Positions 1 to 6,823 of a stretch of DNA of 19,100 nt are shown here, piece after piece (positions within the stretch are counted from its first letter, which is position 1; every line of letters begins with the position of its first letter). The stretch spans positions 1 through 19,100 of the forward strand of contig JAEWJS010000179.1 of the NCBI GenBank assembly GCA_023386495.1, written 5' to 3'. The notes below the pieces were generated by a model. That model saw only the letters and a list, made by a program, of their open reading frames with translations, was not told where the DNA came from and made no database searches. The position numbers were made by a program, and so were the translations under genes. The DNA is from Bacillota bacterium. GTDB lineage: Bacteria > Bacillota > Bacilli > Paenibacillales > Paenibacillaceae.

Positions 1-837
1 TCTTTTCGGTACGGGTAACGCTTGCTGCATGGCGCGGAACTTGCGCCATGCCGTATACACTAAGGCCGAGAGCACGATCGTCGTCAGCATGAACATCCAT
101 TGCCACGAAGGACTGCCGACCGCTTGCGCGTGGACGATCGTAGTATGGTTCTCGAACATTCGATCGACGGCATCGCCGATTAACACGAATGCGCCTTCAG
201 CCAGCATGCGCTGCGAATCGGTCTGCTCCGGCGCCGCGATCAGCTTCTCCGCATAGCGGATGCGATCCAGCAGCGTCCGGACTCGTTCGGGCTGCTCGGT
301 GACCGCGGCAGCCGCTTCCATTCGCGATACGTGCAAGCGAAGCTGCGACAATGCTGCAGCGGCGGCCTCCGCGCCTTCACTTCCTCCACGCTGCCATGCC
401 TTCTGCAGGCGGTTAATATCTTCATGCAGCAGCCGTTCGTATTGCAGCCACAACGATTTGCGGCCTGCTGCCAGCGCATCGACTGCCAGCTTCAGCTTTG
501 ATGCGTCCTCGCGCCAGACCGGCGACAGCTCGCCGTTGTTCAAGCTATGGACGACGGATTGGATATGGTCGTCGATTCGGCCCCATCCGGTCGGTTGGCC
601 GATTCGCCGCAGTTCAGGCTCAAGCGAGAGCGATTGGATTCGGAGCGCATACGTATAAGCTAGCTGACGGTTCTCATCCACGGATGCTTGATACAGACCG
701 TTCGTCCATTCCTCCAACAATACCAGCTTCTTCAAGGGACTGCGATCGGCGTCCTCTGGCTCCGATGCGCTCGCATAGCCGGAGACTAGCATGGAGGCTG
801 CCAGCATAACAAGCAGCATCATTCTTTTCCCGAACAT
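1..837 (-). CDS. ypjB: Sporulation protein YpjB, 3' end cut by window edge
   Basis: An open frame of 279 codons runs from an ATG at 837 to the window edge without a stop, so the C-terminus is missing. The start follows a purine-rich site (GGGAGGGG, 5 nt before ATG). Residues 1-25 look like a signal peptide (positive start, MLLVMLAASMLV core, then ASA). A long helical, Arg/Glu-rich extracytoplasmic part follows, and a second hydrophobic segment near residues 245-263 (WMFMLTTIVVLSALVY) precedes a short basic tail. This plan fits the YpjB sporulation family (about 264 aa in B. subtilis), so only a short tail is probably lost. The family call rests on topology and on the neighbour ypjA and qcrABC, the same order as in B. 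subtilis. The molecular function of the family is not known to me. Confidence 0.8.
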   Translation of the reverse strand, partial: MFGKRMMLLVMLAASMLVSGYASASEPEDADRSPLKKLVLLEEWTNGLYQASVDENRQLAYTYALRIQSLSLEPELRRIGQPTGWGRIDDHIQSVVHSLNNGELSPVWREDASKLKLAVDALAAGRKSLWLQYERLLHEDINRLQKAWQRGGSEGAEAAAAALSQLRLHVSRMEAAAAVTEQPERVRTLLDRIRYAEKLIAAPEQTDSQRMLAEGAFVLIGDAVDRMFENHTTIVHAQAVGSPSWQWMFMLTTIVLSALVYTAWRKFRAMQQALPVPKR

Positions 838-893
838 GACATCCCCTCCCCCCACATTACTACCATCCTATGGGGAGATTGTCCACGATAGTA

Positions 894-1547
894 CTAGTTT
901 TCTCGAATTGCCTTTATTCGCTTGATGGTGAGCGCGATCGTCGTGACGAAATAGCTGGCGATGGACAAGCCGATGGTGAAGTTCTCGATCGTCGCCAGAT
1001 CGTCCGACAGTACGCGCGGCAGCCACGGGTATACGCCGTAGCCGTAGTCCATCGTATCGTTCAAGAGCAGCCAACCCAGCACGGCCAATGCCGCAATCCT
1101 GCCGAAAATCATGAACCGGACATACAGCAGCCCCTCAAGCGCCATGCTTGCATGGGAGACGATGAGCATCCAGTTCTGCCAGTCCAGCGGATCGCCCTGC
1201 AAGCCCTGTGCGGCATTCATCGCGACGGCCCATATGCCGTACTTGAACAGCGTCAATACGGCGAATGCTTCGACGGCCATGCGCACGATCCGATACCGTC
1301 TACTCGGATGCTCGGAACGGTTCGGGAAGAGCAGGAACAACAGATAGAGCGTAAAGAACAGGCTTGCGGTCGGACTGTCCGGCACGAACACGATCCGCCA
1401 CAACGGATGCGTGCTCAGCGTGTCAACCAACTGATTCCCGTACCAGATATAACCATAGATCGTGCCCAGTGCATTGACAATGAACAGCAGCCACAAGAAC
1501 GAACGGTTCAGCAGCAAGGAGGGGCTCCATAACCAGGACAATGCCAC
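894..1547 (-). CDS. ypjA: DUF1405 integral membrane protein YpjA
   Basis: 217 aa, strongly hydrophobic, with about six predicted membrane spans (roughly residues 14-35, 58-74, 90-110, 125-163 as two, 187-208). The start is GTG at 1547, preceded by AAAGGAG with a 10-nt spacer. Conserved-looking features are the N-terminal NALGTIYGYIWYG segment and the VPDSPTASLFF loop, which I associate with DUF1405 (YpjA). It lies just after the qcrC terminator and 56 nt before ypjB, as in B. subtilis. Its function is unknown; its position suggests a link with either respiration or sporulation, but nothing in the sequence decides. Expression probably depends on readthrough of the upstream terminator or on an unseen promoter. 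Confidence 0.82.
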   Translation of the reverse strand: MALSWLWSPSLLLNRSFLWLLFIVNALGTIYGYIWYGNQLVDTLSTHPLWRIVFVPDSPTASLFFTLYLLFLLFPNRSEHPSRRYRIVRMAVEAFAVLTLFKYGIWAVAMNAAQGLQGDPLDWQNWMLIVSHASMALEGLLYVRFMIFGRIAALAVLGWLLLNDTMDYGYGVYPWLPRVLSDDLATIENFTIGLSIASYFVTTIALTIKRIKAIREN

Positions 1548-1569
1548 CCTTCCACGGCTCCTTTCTCAC

Positions 1570-1604
1570 AAAAAACCTGATCGCCGAAAGCGACGATCAG
1601 GTTT
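1570..1604 (-). terminator. Intrinsic terminator after qcrC
   Basis: A perfect 11-bp inverted repeat (AAACCTGATCG at 1573-1583 with CGATCAGGTTT at 1594-1604, 10-nt loop) starts 12 nt after the qcrC stop. Read on the minus strand the stem is followed by T-rich sequence (six T from 1575 to 1570). It separates qcrABC from ypjA-ypjB, whose ribosome site begins only a few bases later, so it may work as a partial terminator that sets the ypjAB level. Confidence 0.9.
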
Positions 1605-1616
1605 CTCTGCATGGTG

Positions 1617-2489
1617 TTATTCAGCTTTCTTCTGCTTGGACAGCCACGTAGCGACCGCATCGATCTCCTCGGCGGTCAAGTTGCCTCCGAATGCCGGCAT
1701 GCCCTCGCCTTTGCCGTTCGTAACGAACTCGGCAAGCTCTTCCTTCGAGTACTTGTCGCCTACGCCCAACAGCGCAGGTGCATTCCCTTGACCCTTAAGG
1801 TCGGATGCGTGACAACCGAGGCATTGATTCTTCGTCAGAATGTCCATGGCTGGGTCATTAGCATCCACGATCGCGGGAAGCTGTTCCTCTTGCATCGGAT
1901 TCGGACGCGGCAGGCCCGCTTCATAAGCTTCGCGCGCCTTCTCGGCACGTTCGTGATGCTCAGGTACCGTACCGGTCGCTTCCAATTGGTGCTGATAGTG
2001 ATCCCAAGATACTTTGGTCAGGTAGCTGACCGCGATCAGGGCCACGATCATCAGCGCCGAAGCGATCGGGCGACGGTAGAAGCGGCGCTCCTTGCCCGTA
2101 TCCAGGAACGGTGCCAGCAGCAGCGCGCCGAAGGCGACGCCCGGGATGCCGACCGTGCCAAGCACGATATACTGCTCGGATACATACGGGTATTTCAGGA
2201 ATTGATAGAGGAACAAGAAGTACCAGTCAGGCATCGGGATGAACGCTGCATTCAGCGGATCCGCCGGATAACCGAGCGGAGCCGGGTGCGCGATCGTCAG
2301 CACGAGGAAGCCGACCAGCACGACGACGCCGACCATCCATTCCTTAAGCAGGAAGTTCGGGATGAACGCCTCCGACTTGCCTGGAAATGCGGAGTAATCT
2401 GGCGGTACATTCGGCATTCTCCCGTTCTTGCGTACCCGGGAGTCGCCTACGTATACCACTTTCTCCTTAGCGTCTGGGCTATGGGCCAT
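1617..2489 (-). CDS. qcrC: Menaquinol:cytochrome c reductase cytochrome b/c subunit
   Basis: 290 aa. This is the third subunit of the Gram-positive bc (b6c) complex, which passes electrons from menaquinol to cytochrome c at the membrane. The N-terminal part resembles subunit IV of b6f complexes, with spans near residues 56-73, 90-128 and 150-164 and the typical PDWYFLFLYQFLKYP loop (87-101). The C-terminal part is a fused class I cytochrome c domain: haem-binding CLGCH at 223-227 and a probable distal Met in GMPAF (M264). The length matches the Bacillus fusion form (~255-290 aa). ATG at 2489 follows AAGGGAG with a 9-nt spacer. The gene lies 19 nt after qcrB and is closed by a strong terminator. 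Confidence 0.97.
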   Translation of the reverse strand: MAHSPDAKEKVVYVGDSRVRKNGRMPNVPPDYSAFPGKSEAFIPNFLLKEWMVGVVVLVGFLVLTIAHPAPLGYPADPLNAAFIPMPDWYFLFLYQFLKYPYVSEQYIVLGTVGIPGVAFGALLLAPFLDTGKERRFYRRPIASALMIVALIAVSYLTKVSWDHYQHQLEATGTVPEHHERAEKAREAYEAGLPRPNPMQEEQLPAIVDANDPAMDILTKNQCLGCHASDLKGQGNAPALLGVGDKYSKEELAEFVTNGKGEGMPAFGGNLTAEEIDAVATWLSKQKKAE

Positions 2490-2508
2490 GGTTAAGGTCT
2501 CCCTTCGA

Positions 2509-3180
2509 TTATAGTGGACCGGAAATGCCTTGTTTGCGAATCATGATAAAGTGTGCTGCCAGCATCGCCAAGAGCGCGCCTGGCAGGAAGAAGACGTGAA
2601 TCGCGAAGAAGCGCGTCAGCGTCTGAGCGCCGACGATGCCGCCGCCCTGCATCAGTTCAGCGATGGAAGGCCCGATATAAGGAACCGATTCCGCGATCTG
2701 AATGCCGACCTTCGTTGCGAAGTAGGCTTTGTTGTCCCAAGGGAGCAGGTAGCCCGTGAAACCGAGTCCGAGCATGATGAAGAAAATCAGCATCCCTACG
2801 ACCCAGTTCATCTCGCGCGGCGCCTTATACGAGCCGGTGAAGAAGACGCGAAGCGTATGTAGGAACATCATGACGATTACCAAGCTCGCACCCCAGTGAT
2901 GCATGCCGCGCACGATCGCGCCGAACGGCACTTGGTGCTGCAGGTAGTCAACGCTGGCATACGCATTGAGGATATCCGGCACGTAGTACATCGTGAGGAA
3001 CATACCGGACAAAATTTGGATCACGGTAATGAAGAACGTCAAACCGCCGAAGCAATACACGAATGCGGAGAAGTGATGCGCAGGGTTAACGTGCTCCGGC
3101 ACTTCGTGGTCCGCGACGTCCCTCCACATCGGCGTGATGTCCAGACGTTCGTCGATCCAGTTGTATACAGCTTTAAACAT
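2509..3180 (-). CDS. qcrB: Menaquinol:cytochrome c reductase cytochrome b subunit
   Basis: 223 aa, the b6-type cytochrome b with four membrane spans carrying the two b haems. Haem ligands are visible as H94/H95 and H108 (RGMHHWGASL...FLHTL) and H195 and H210, with 14 residues between the last pair as in b6-type proteins. The GFTGYLLPWD motif at the quinol site is present. C43 (in FVYCFGG) matches the cysteine that in B. subtilis QcrB and chloroplast b6 binds an extra covalent haem (c_i). The product is the electron-transfer core working with QcrA (Rieske) and QcrC. ATG at 3180 follows AAGGAGG with an 11-nt spacer; it lies 16 nt after the qcrA stop. Confidence 0.98.
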   Translation of the reverse strand: MFKAVYNWIDERLDITPMWRDVADHEVPEHVNPAHHFSAFVYCFGGLTFFITVIQILSGMFLTMYYVPDILNAYASVDYLQHQVPFGAIVRGMHHWGASLVIVMMFLHTLRVFFTGSYKAPREMNWVVGMLIFFIMLGLGFTGYLLPWDNKAYFATKVGIQIAESVPYIGPSIAELMQGGGIVGAQTLTRFFAIHVFFLPGALLAMLAAHFIMIRKQGISGPL

Positions 3181-3196
3181 CGGATATTACGCCTCC

Positions 3197-3727
3197 TTAT
3201 CTTACTCGCGTATTCGCTTTGATCGGTCCGAGATACACCCAGCCGTCTTGCACTTTGACATCGTACTCGTCAAGCGGGTTCGGCGCGACCTTCAACTGCT
3301 TGCCGTCGATCGTGTATTCCGCTTCGTGACACGGACAGAAGTAATTGTTGTTGCCTTGCGTGTTCCAGTTAATCGTGCAGCCTAAATGCTTGCACACTGG
3401 CGACAGCGCATAGATCCCGTCTTGCCCGCGCGTAATCCAAGCTGCCATCTGAGGGTCGCTCTCGTACCAGCCGTCGACCTGATGAACCTGGAATTTGAAT
3501 TCCTGCGGCTCGCTTGTGATTTTGCTCTCTTCGACTACTTTAACGAAGGTTCCTTCGGTCTTTTTCGCCAGAATCGGATCTACGGCAAAGCGGATCATCG
3601 GCAGCGCCATGCCGCCTGCCATGAAAGCGCCTGCGCCTCCGAGCGTATACGACAAAAATTGACGCCGGGACATTTGTTTGCGTTTCACGGATGTATGCTC
3701 GGTGTCATGCTGCTCGTGGTTGCTCAT
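3197..3727 (-). CDS. qcrA: Rieske iron-sulfur subunit of menaquinol:cytochrome c reductase
   Basis: 176 aa. The Rieske [2Fe-2S] subunit takes electrons from menaquinol on the outer face of the membrane. Box 1 is CKHLGC (ligands C112 and H114, disulfide C117); box 2 is CPCHEA (ligands C131 and H134, disulfide C133). The second box lacks the usual CPCHGS ending, a common variant in Bacillales. The N-terminus has a twin-arginine motif SRRQFL at 20-25, followed by a hydrophobic Gly/Ala-rich segment (27-47), so folded export by Tat with retention as a membrane anchor is expected. ATG at 3727 follows AAAGGGGG. It is first in qcrABC, with a promoter at 3808-3836. Confidence 0.97.
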   Translation of the reverse strand: MSNHEQHDTEHTSVKRKQMSRRQFLSYTLGGAGAFMAGGMALPMIRFAVDPILAKKTEGTFVKVVEESKITSEPQEFKFQVHQVDGWYESDPQMAAWITRGQDGIYALSPVCKHLGCTINWNTQGNNNYFCPCHEAEYTIDGKQLKVAPNPLDEYDVKVQDGWVYLGPIKANTRVR

Positions 3728-3807
3728 CTACTGTTCTACCCCCTTTGCCAATCGTAATGCTGGTCTTGTCCGGACGACAAAAACCATTACAAACCAAGAC
3801 ATAACTT

Positions 3808-3836
3808 ATAATAGCTTAGGTGGTTTGGAGCGTCAA
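3808..3836 (-). promoter_or_regulatory. Sigma-A promoter of qcrABC
   Basis: On the minus strand TTGACG (3836-3831), a 17-nt spacer and TATTAT (3813-3808) form a near-consensus sigma-A promoter about 80 nt upstream of qcrA. Immediately upstream of the -35 is AATTGTGAC (3838-3846), which has an inverted copy GTCACAATT at 3897-3905. These arms are candidate binding half-sites for a redox or respiratory regulator. The rest of the 241-bp gap shows no gene. Confidence 0.8.
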
Positions 3837-3968
3837 GAATTGTGACGGTAAATTGAAAGAGCGGACATTTAACGTTCTGAAATTTGTTGCCATTTTGTCA
3901 CAATTGCTTGGCTCGCCCTATTTTTTCCCGTAATCCCTATCCATTATGCGTCCCGCATGTGAAACATC

Positions 3969-4397
3969 TCACGATCCCGATTCCCGTTGACGCTTCCACA
4001 TCGCCTGCACGGATGCGGACACGCTTGCGGCCGCAGGCATCGTGCCGTCCTGCTCCGGCATAATCCACAGGTCCGCTTGACTATCGGGCTGCCGCAGTTC
4101 GCCGGACAATGTCACGACAACCGCATAGCGAAAGCCGGACTGTCTCATATTCACGATCGTCTGCTCGACTATGGCGGACGCAGCGCTTCCGGCTGCATAA
4201 TGGAGAGCCGGGTAGGTAACGATCCGTCCCGTGAACGGCAGCTCGATCAGCTCCAGCAGATCACGCAGCCGTTCTAATCTCTCGGTCGCTTCTGCCGGCG
4301 TTTCGCTGCCGTAGAGGCCGGTTACCGGCAGCACGCAGGTGTCCAGATAGGGCTGGAGCTCTCCCCACCGCTCGCCGTCGAATTCGCTGAACTTCAT
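3969..4397 (-). CDS. ypiF: DUF2487 family protein (YpiF-like)
   Basis: 142 aa from the ATG at 4397, chosen because AAAGGAAG lies about 7 nt upstream; an in-frame ATG at 4418 has no good ribosome site. The protein is soluble, with no signal or membrane segment. It begins MKFSEFDGERW and contains a hydrophobic core (FTGRIVTYPALHY, YAVVVTLSG) before a Trp-ending DLWIMPEQD segment, consistent with the small DUF2487 family. The gene directly upstream of qcrA in B. subtilis is ypiF of this family, and here it also precedes qcrA, about 240 nt away. The family's role is unknown. It probably has its own promoter at 4433-4461. The name rests on weak similarity plus strong synteny. Confidence 0.7.
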   Translation of the reverse strand: MKFSEFDGERWGELQPYLDTCVLPVTGLYGSETPAEATERLERLRDLLELIELPFTGRIVTYPALHYAAGSAASAIVEQTIVNMRQSGFRYAVVVTLSGELRQPDSQADLWIMPEQDGTMPAAASVSASVQAMWKRQRESGS

Positions 4398-4432
4398 CTC
4401 TGATCTTCCTTTCGTCATGCAAGTCCCTGTCT

Positions 4433-4461
4433 ATCGTATCAGTCGGCTGAGCCGTAAGCAA
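4433..4461 (-). promoter_or_regulatory. Candidate sigma-A promoter of ypiF
   Basis: The minus strand reads TTGCTT (4461-4456), 17 nt, TACGAT (4438-4433), with a TGA extension directly before the -10 (extended -10 type). The distance to the ypiF ATG is about 35-40 nt. It lies downstream of the strong hairpin at 4493-4533, which fits a separate transcription unit. Confidence 0.55.
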
Positions 4462-4492
4462 TGATCGAGGGCGGAACGTTTCATGACGAATA

Positions 4493-4533
4493 CGGCTTGC
4501 GGGCTGACTGCCCCAGGCAGTCGCCGCAAGCCG
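4493..4533 (-). other. Strong GC-rich hairpin without U-tract
   Basis: The left arm at 4493-4512 and right arm at 4516-4533 pair over about 18 bp (CGGCTTGCGG with CCGCAAGCCG, then GACTGCC with GGCAGTC) and a 3-nt loop. Read on the minus strand it follows the IDEAL-domain gene by about 42 nt but is followed by TATTCGTC, not by a T-run. It could be a poor or factor-assisted terminator, or an RNA-stabilising stem at the 3' end of the upstream transcript. Confidence 0.6.
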
Positions 4534-4575
4534 CAGCTCCGATTGTTCTCCTCTTAGCGTAGAACGTCTGTCCTT

Positions 4576-4755
4576 TTAACAGATCGACTTCCATTCCTCC
4601 GTCAGCTTCCTGAAGCTGGCTTCGTCGCCTTCCGCCAACGCCTGATCGATCTTATCGTATAAGCGTTTCCTACGGAAATCGACAACCGCCTCATCCAGCA
4701 CCATTTCCGCCGCCAACCCTAGCATAGCTTCATACGTGACTTTCATTTTGTCCAT
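4576..4755 (-). CDS. Small IDEAL-domain protein
   Basis: 59 aa from ATG at 4755. AAAGGTGG, 5 nt upstream, favours this start over an in-frame GTG at 4764 that sits inside the ribosome site. The C-terminal two thirds (about residues 18-54) match the IDEAL domain pattern: a charged helix VDFRRKRLYDKIDQALAEGD, with IDQAL at 36-40 in place of IDEAL, then ASFRKLTEEWKSI. In B. subtilis this domain ends YpiB (UPF0302), whose gene stands just before ypiF; here it stands in the same place but without the UPF0302 part. It could be a relic or a stand-alone adaptor. It is 24 nt after the gamma-carbonic-anhydrase-like gene and probably shares its transcript. Partners are unknown. Confidence 0.8.
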   Translation of the reverse strand: MDKMKVTYEAMLGLAAEMVLDEAVVDFRRKRLYDKIDQALAEGDEASFRKLTEEWKSIC

Positions 4756-4779
4756 AGGACCCACCTTTCTAACCGGTGA

Positions 4780-5286
4780 TTATCCCATCCTGTATTCCTT
4801 CCCCTTCGTCACGTAGCTGTCCGTCGTCCTTCTCATCCGCTGCAGATCATGGTCGTTCAATTCCCTGACGACGCGCGCCGGTGATCCCAAGGAAAGCGTA
4901 TACGGTGGGATCGTTTTATTCTCCGTAACGATTGCCCCCACTCCTACTAAAGCATATTCACCGATATCGGCCCCGTTCAGTACGATGGCCCCCATACCGA
5001 TTAATGTACCTCTGCCTAACCGGCATCCGTGTATGATCGCGGCATGTCCGACAGATACCCCGTCTTCTACGATCAAGGGCTGATCCGCGTTCACATGCCC
5101 GATCGCTCCGTCTTGGATATTGCAATCCCGGCCGATCACGATCGGCGCCATGTCGCCTCTTAACACGGCATTGAACCAGATCGTGCTGTTCGCGCCCACG
5201 GTCACGTCGCCGATCAACTTCGCGCCCTCGGCGATATAGACGCTTTCATGCACCTTCGGCATGATGCCGCGGTAAGCAATTAACAT
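4780..5286 (-). CDS. Gamma-carbonic-anhydrase-family hexapeptide-repeat protein
   Basis: 168 aa from ATG at 5286, which follows GGGAGGTG by 8 nt; a longer frame to 5346 lacks a ribosome site and would overlap the promoter. The sequence is a left-handed beta-helix of hexapeptide repeats (VYIAEGAKLIGDVTVGANSTI...), followed by a C-terminal helix. Candidate metal ligands are H64 (AIGHV), H81 and H86 (GHAAIIHGC); the 5-residue gap of the last two is as in Cam. R43 and D45 (VLRGD) and Q58 also fit. The family (YrdA/PaaY/YtoA type) includes true carbonic anhydrases and proteins with no proven activity, so CO2 hydration is possible but not shown. It is first gene of a probable two-gene unit with the IDEAL protein. 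Confidence 0.9.
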   Translation of the reverse strand: MLIAYRGIMPKVHESVYIAEGAKLIGDVTVGANSTIWFNAVLRGDMAPIVIGRDCNIQDGAIGHVNADQPLIVEDGVSVGHAAIIHGCRLGRGTLIGMGAIVLNGADIGEYALVGVGAIVTENKTIPPYTLSLGSPARVVRELNDHDLQRMRRTTDSYVTKGKEYRMG

Positions 5287-5333
5287 TCTGGCCACACCTC
5301 CCGATAGTACGAGTTGCCTCGTCATTCGGTGAG

Positions 5334-5362
5334 ATTGTAGCAACACGCCAGTACCGTGTCAA
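5334..5362 (-). promoter_or_regulatory. Sigma-A promoter of the gamma-CA/IDEAL unit
   Basis: The minus strand reads TTGACA (5362-5357), 17 nt, TACAAT (5339-5334): consensus -35 and one mismatch in the -10. The -35 hexamer overlaps the TGA stop of the upstream gene. The start point would be near 5327, giving a leader of about 40 nt before the ATG at 5286. Confidence 0.85.
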
Positions 5363-6591
5363 TGCAACGTCAGCGTGTCTTGCTCCAGGTCGCGGACACC
5401 CGCTACCGCGCTCCGTCCGGCATTCGTCATTCGGATGACCGTGCCCGTACGTTCATCCTCTCCGATCCGCAGCATGCCGAGATGCAGCATCATGCCGATG
5501 ATCCGCTTATCGAACACCGACTTCGGATTATCGTAGTAGAAAGGACGGATATACGGCAGCATCGCCTCGCGAAGCGAATCCGCCGTAATCCATCGGCTGC
5601 CTGCGAGCCGATCGATCCAATGAACGGCCGGCAGCAGGTTCGGGATCGCGGACCTGTACAGCCTTAGCCAGAAGCGATAGAGCTCCTCCGGTCGATCCAG
5701 CTGCTTGCTCTCGAGCTTCTCGAAGCCAGCCTCCGTCAGCGCGAGCTTCAGCTCCGATTCGGATATCCAGCGCTTGTAGTAGCAATAGTCGTACACGAAC
5801 GCCATGCGGTCGGGGTATTCCTTGAAGCGCCGCCCGTAGCCGAACCGCCATGCGCCCTTCGCGGGCAGCTCCTCCTGAACGCCGAACAGCTCGAGCACTT
5901 GCAGCACGTTGCGCCGGTACATCGCGCCTTCGGCCGATATCTGAATGTCGTTCTTCGCGATGTATTGCAGCAGATGCAGCACATCCTCGGCCAGCAGCGC
6001 CTGCTCGTCGCGATAGACTCTCGGATCGTCCGTGTGCGCGATCATCTCGGCAAAACGGCGCGTGATCGCATCGCGAAACCGTTCCTTCAGGTCGCTCGGC
6101 ACGTGAAACAAGTAACGATTCGTTCCCGATAGTCCATTGAATAACCAGCCGTAATGCTTGAAGCGAGCTACCGTATCCCTCGGACTCGCCGCCTTCGCCA
6201 GCTTATCCGCCGACTTGGCCGCATTCTTGCCTTTGGCCGCACGCTTCGGCTTGCCGACTGTGCCTGCGCTCGGCTGAACCTGTAAAGCGCTTGCCGGGCC
6301 AGGACCTGCGATTGCGTCTGCACTATCGAAGCGGCTGAATTGAATGCGTGCCAGCAGCTCTTCCAGACTGAACGCTTCCCTAGAATCGAAGAGCAGCGAA
6401 TGCAGGAAGCGCAAATCCTCGATCGGCAGCTGACTGATCTGAGCATCGAATACGTCACGGCGGCTGATCGCGCTAATAATCGCTTGGATCAGCTCATGCT
6501 TGGAATGGCCGTTGCAGTCGCAGCGATACGTATCGGCGATCCGTGTCAGCTGGGCGATATCCGCAAACCCGAGCATATCGACCAGGTTCAA
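5359..6591 (-). CDS. Conserved-looking protein of unknown function, 410 aa
   Basis: I do not recognise this protein with confidence. The frame is open to an ATG at 6627, but that ATG has no ribosome site, while a TTG at 6591 follows GGAGGGGG by 5 nt, so I choose TTG (410 aa rather than 422). There is no signal peptide or membrane span. An N-terminal helical part (LVDMLGFADIAQLTRIADTYRC...ELIQAIISAI) looks vaguely SAP-like. A low-complexity Ala/Lys/Pro linker (about residues 89-139) follows, then a large Arg- and Tyr-rich helical part that may hold winged-helix folds (e.g. WITADSLREAMLPYI ... FDKRIIGMMLHLGMLRIGEDE ... VIRMTNAGRSAV, which reads like a winged helix with its wing). Bacterial helicase-associated XPB-like proteins are a possible but unproven comparison. 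A nucleic-acid-binding role is inference. Confidence 0.75.
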   Translation of the reverse strand: MNLVDMLGFADIAQLTRIADTYRCDCNGHSKHELIQAIISAISRRDVFDAQISQLPIEDLRFLHSLLFDSREAFSLEELLARIQFSRFDSADAIAGPGPASALQVQPSAGTVGKPKRAAKGKNAAKSADKLAKAASPRDTVARFKHYGWLFNGLSGTNRYLFHVPSDLKERFRDAITRRFAEMIAHTDDPRVYRDEQALLAEDVLHLLQYIAKNDIQISAEGAMYRRNVLQVLELFGVQEELPAKGAWRFGYGRRFKEYPDRMAFVYDYCYYKRWISESELKLALTEAGFEKLESKQLDRPEELYRFWLRLYRSAIPNLLPAVHWIDRLAGSRWITADSLREAMLPYIRPFYYDNPKSVFDKRIIGMMLHLGMLRIGEDERTGTVIRMTNAGRSAVAGVRDLEQDTLTLH

Positions 6592-6721
6592 ATGATCCCC
6601 CTCCGTTCTCCACAATTTTATTACCATTATGGGACGATTGGGCGTTTGCTAAACGTGAGAAAACCTCGATCGAGGCCATTCGGAGATGGGCGACCGCGTT
6701 AAGAGGTAGGTTTTATCGCCA

Positions 6722-6767
6722 ATTAGAATAGATAAGTTCCGTGTCTCGGAAACTTATCTATTCTAAT
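6722..6767. repeat. 46-bp near-perfect AT-rich palindrome
   Basis: ATTAGAATAGATAAGTT-CCG (6722-6741) is matched by an inverted copy (6747-6767) with a single unpaired T, around a 6-nt centre. Unlike the GC-rich surroundings it is about 70% A/T. It lies just beyond the phosphatase terminator, in the 232-bp gap before the unknown gene. It could be an operator, a second bidirectional terminator, or a remnant of a small inverted-repeat element. The rest of the gap holds only a short CCTCGATCGAGG palindrome near 6665-6676. Confidence 0.9.
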
Positions 6768-6773
6768 ATGGTG

Positions 6774-6813
6774 AAAAAAGAGCCGCAGACCGAAAGGTTC
6801 GGTCCCAGCTCTT
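6774..6813 (-). terminator. Intrinsic terminator of the ECF sigma/anti-sigma/phosphatase operon
   Basis: On the minus strand AAGAGC (6813-6808) pairs with GCTCTT (6783-6778), and inside it GACCGAA pairs with TTCGGTC (6804-6798 with 6794-6788). T-rich sequence runs to 6774. It begins about 10 nt after the phosphatase stop. Confidence 0.88.
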
Positions 6814-6823
6814 CGCATTCGTT

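Noticed and set aside
1611..2495. 294-codon plus-strand frame opposite qcrC
   Set aside because: Its limits coincide with qcrC and the translation is low-information Arg/His-rich; qcrC has a haem motif and full family fit.
6665..6676. 12-bp palindrome CCTCGATCGAGG near the palindrome before the unknown gene
   Set aside because: GATCG words are very common throughout this window, so a 12-bp case is within what base composition may give.
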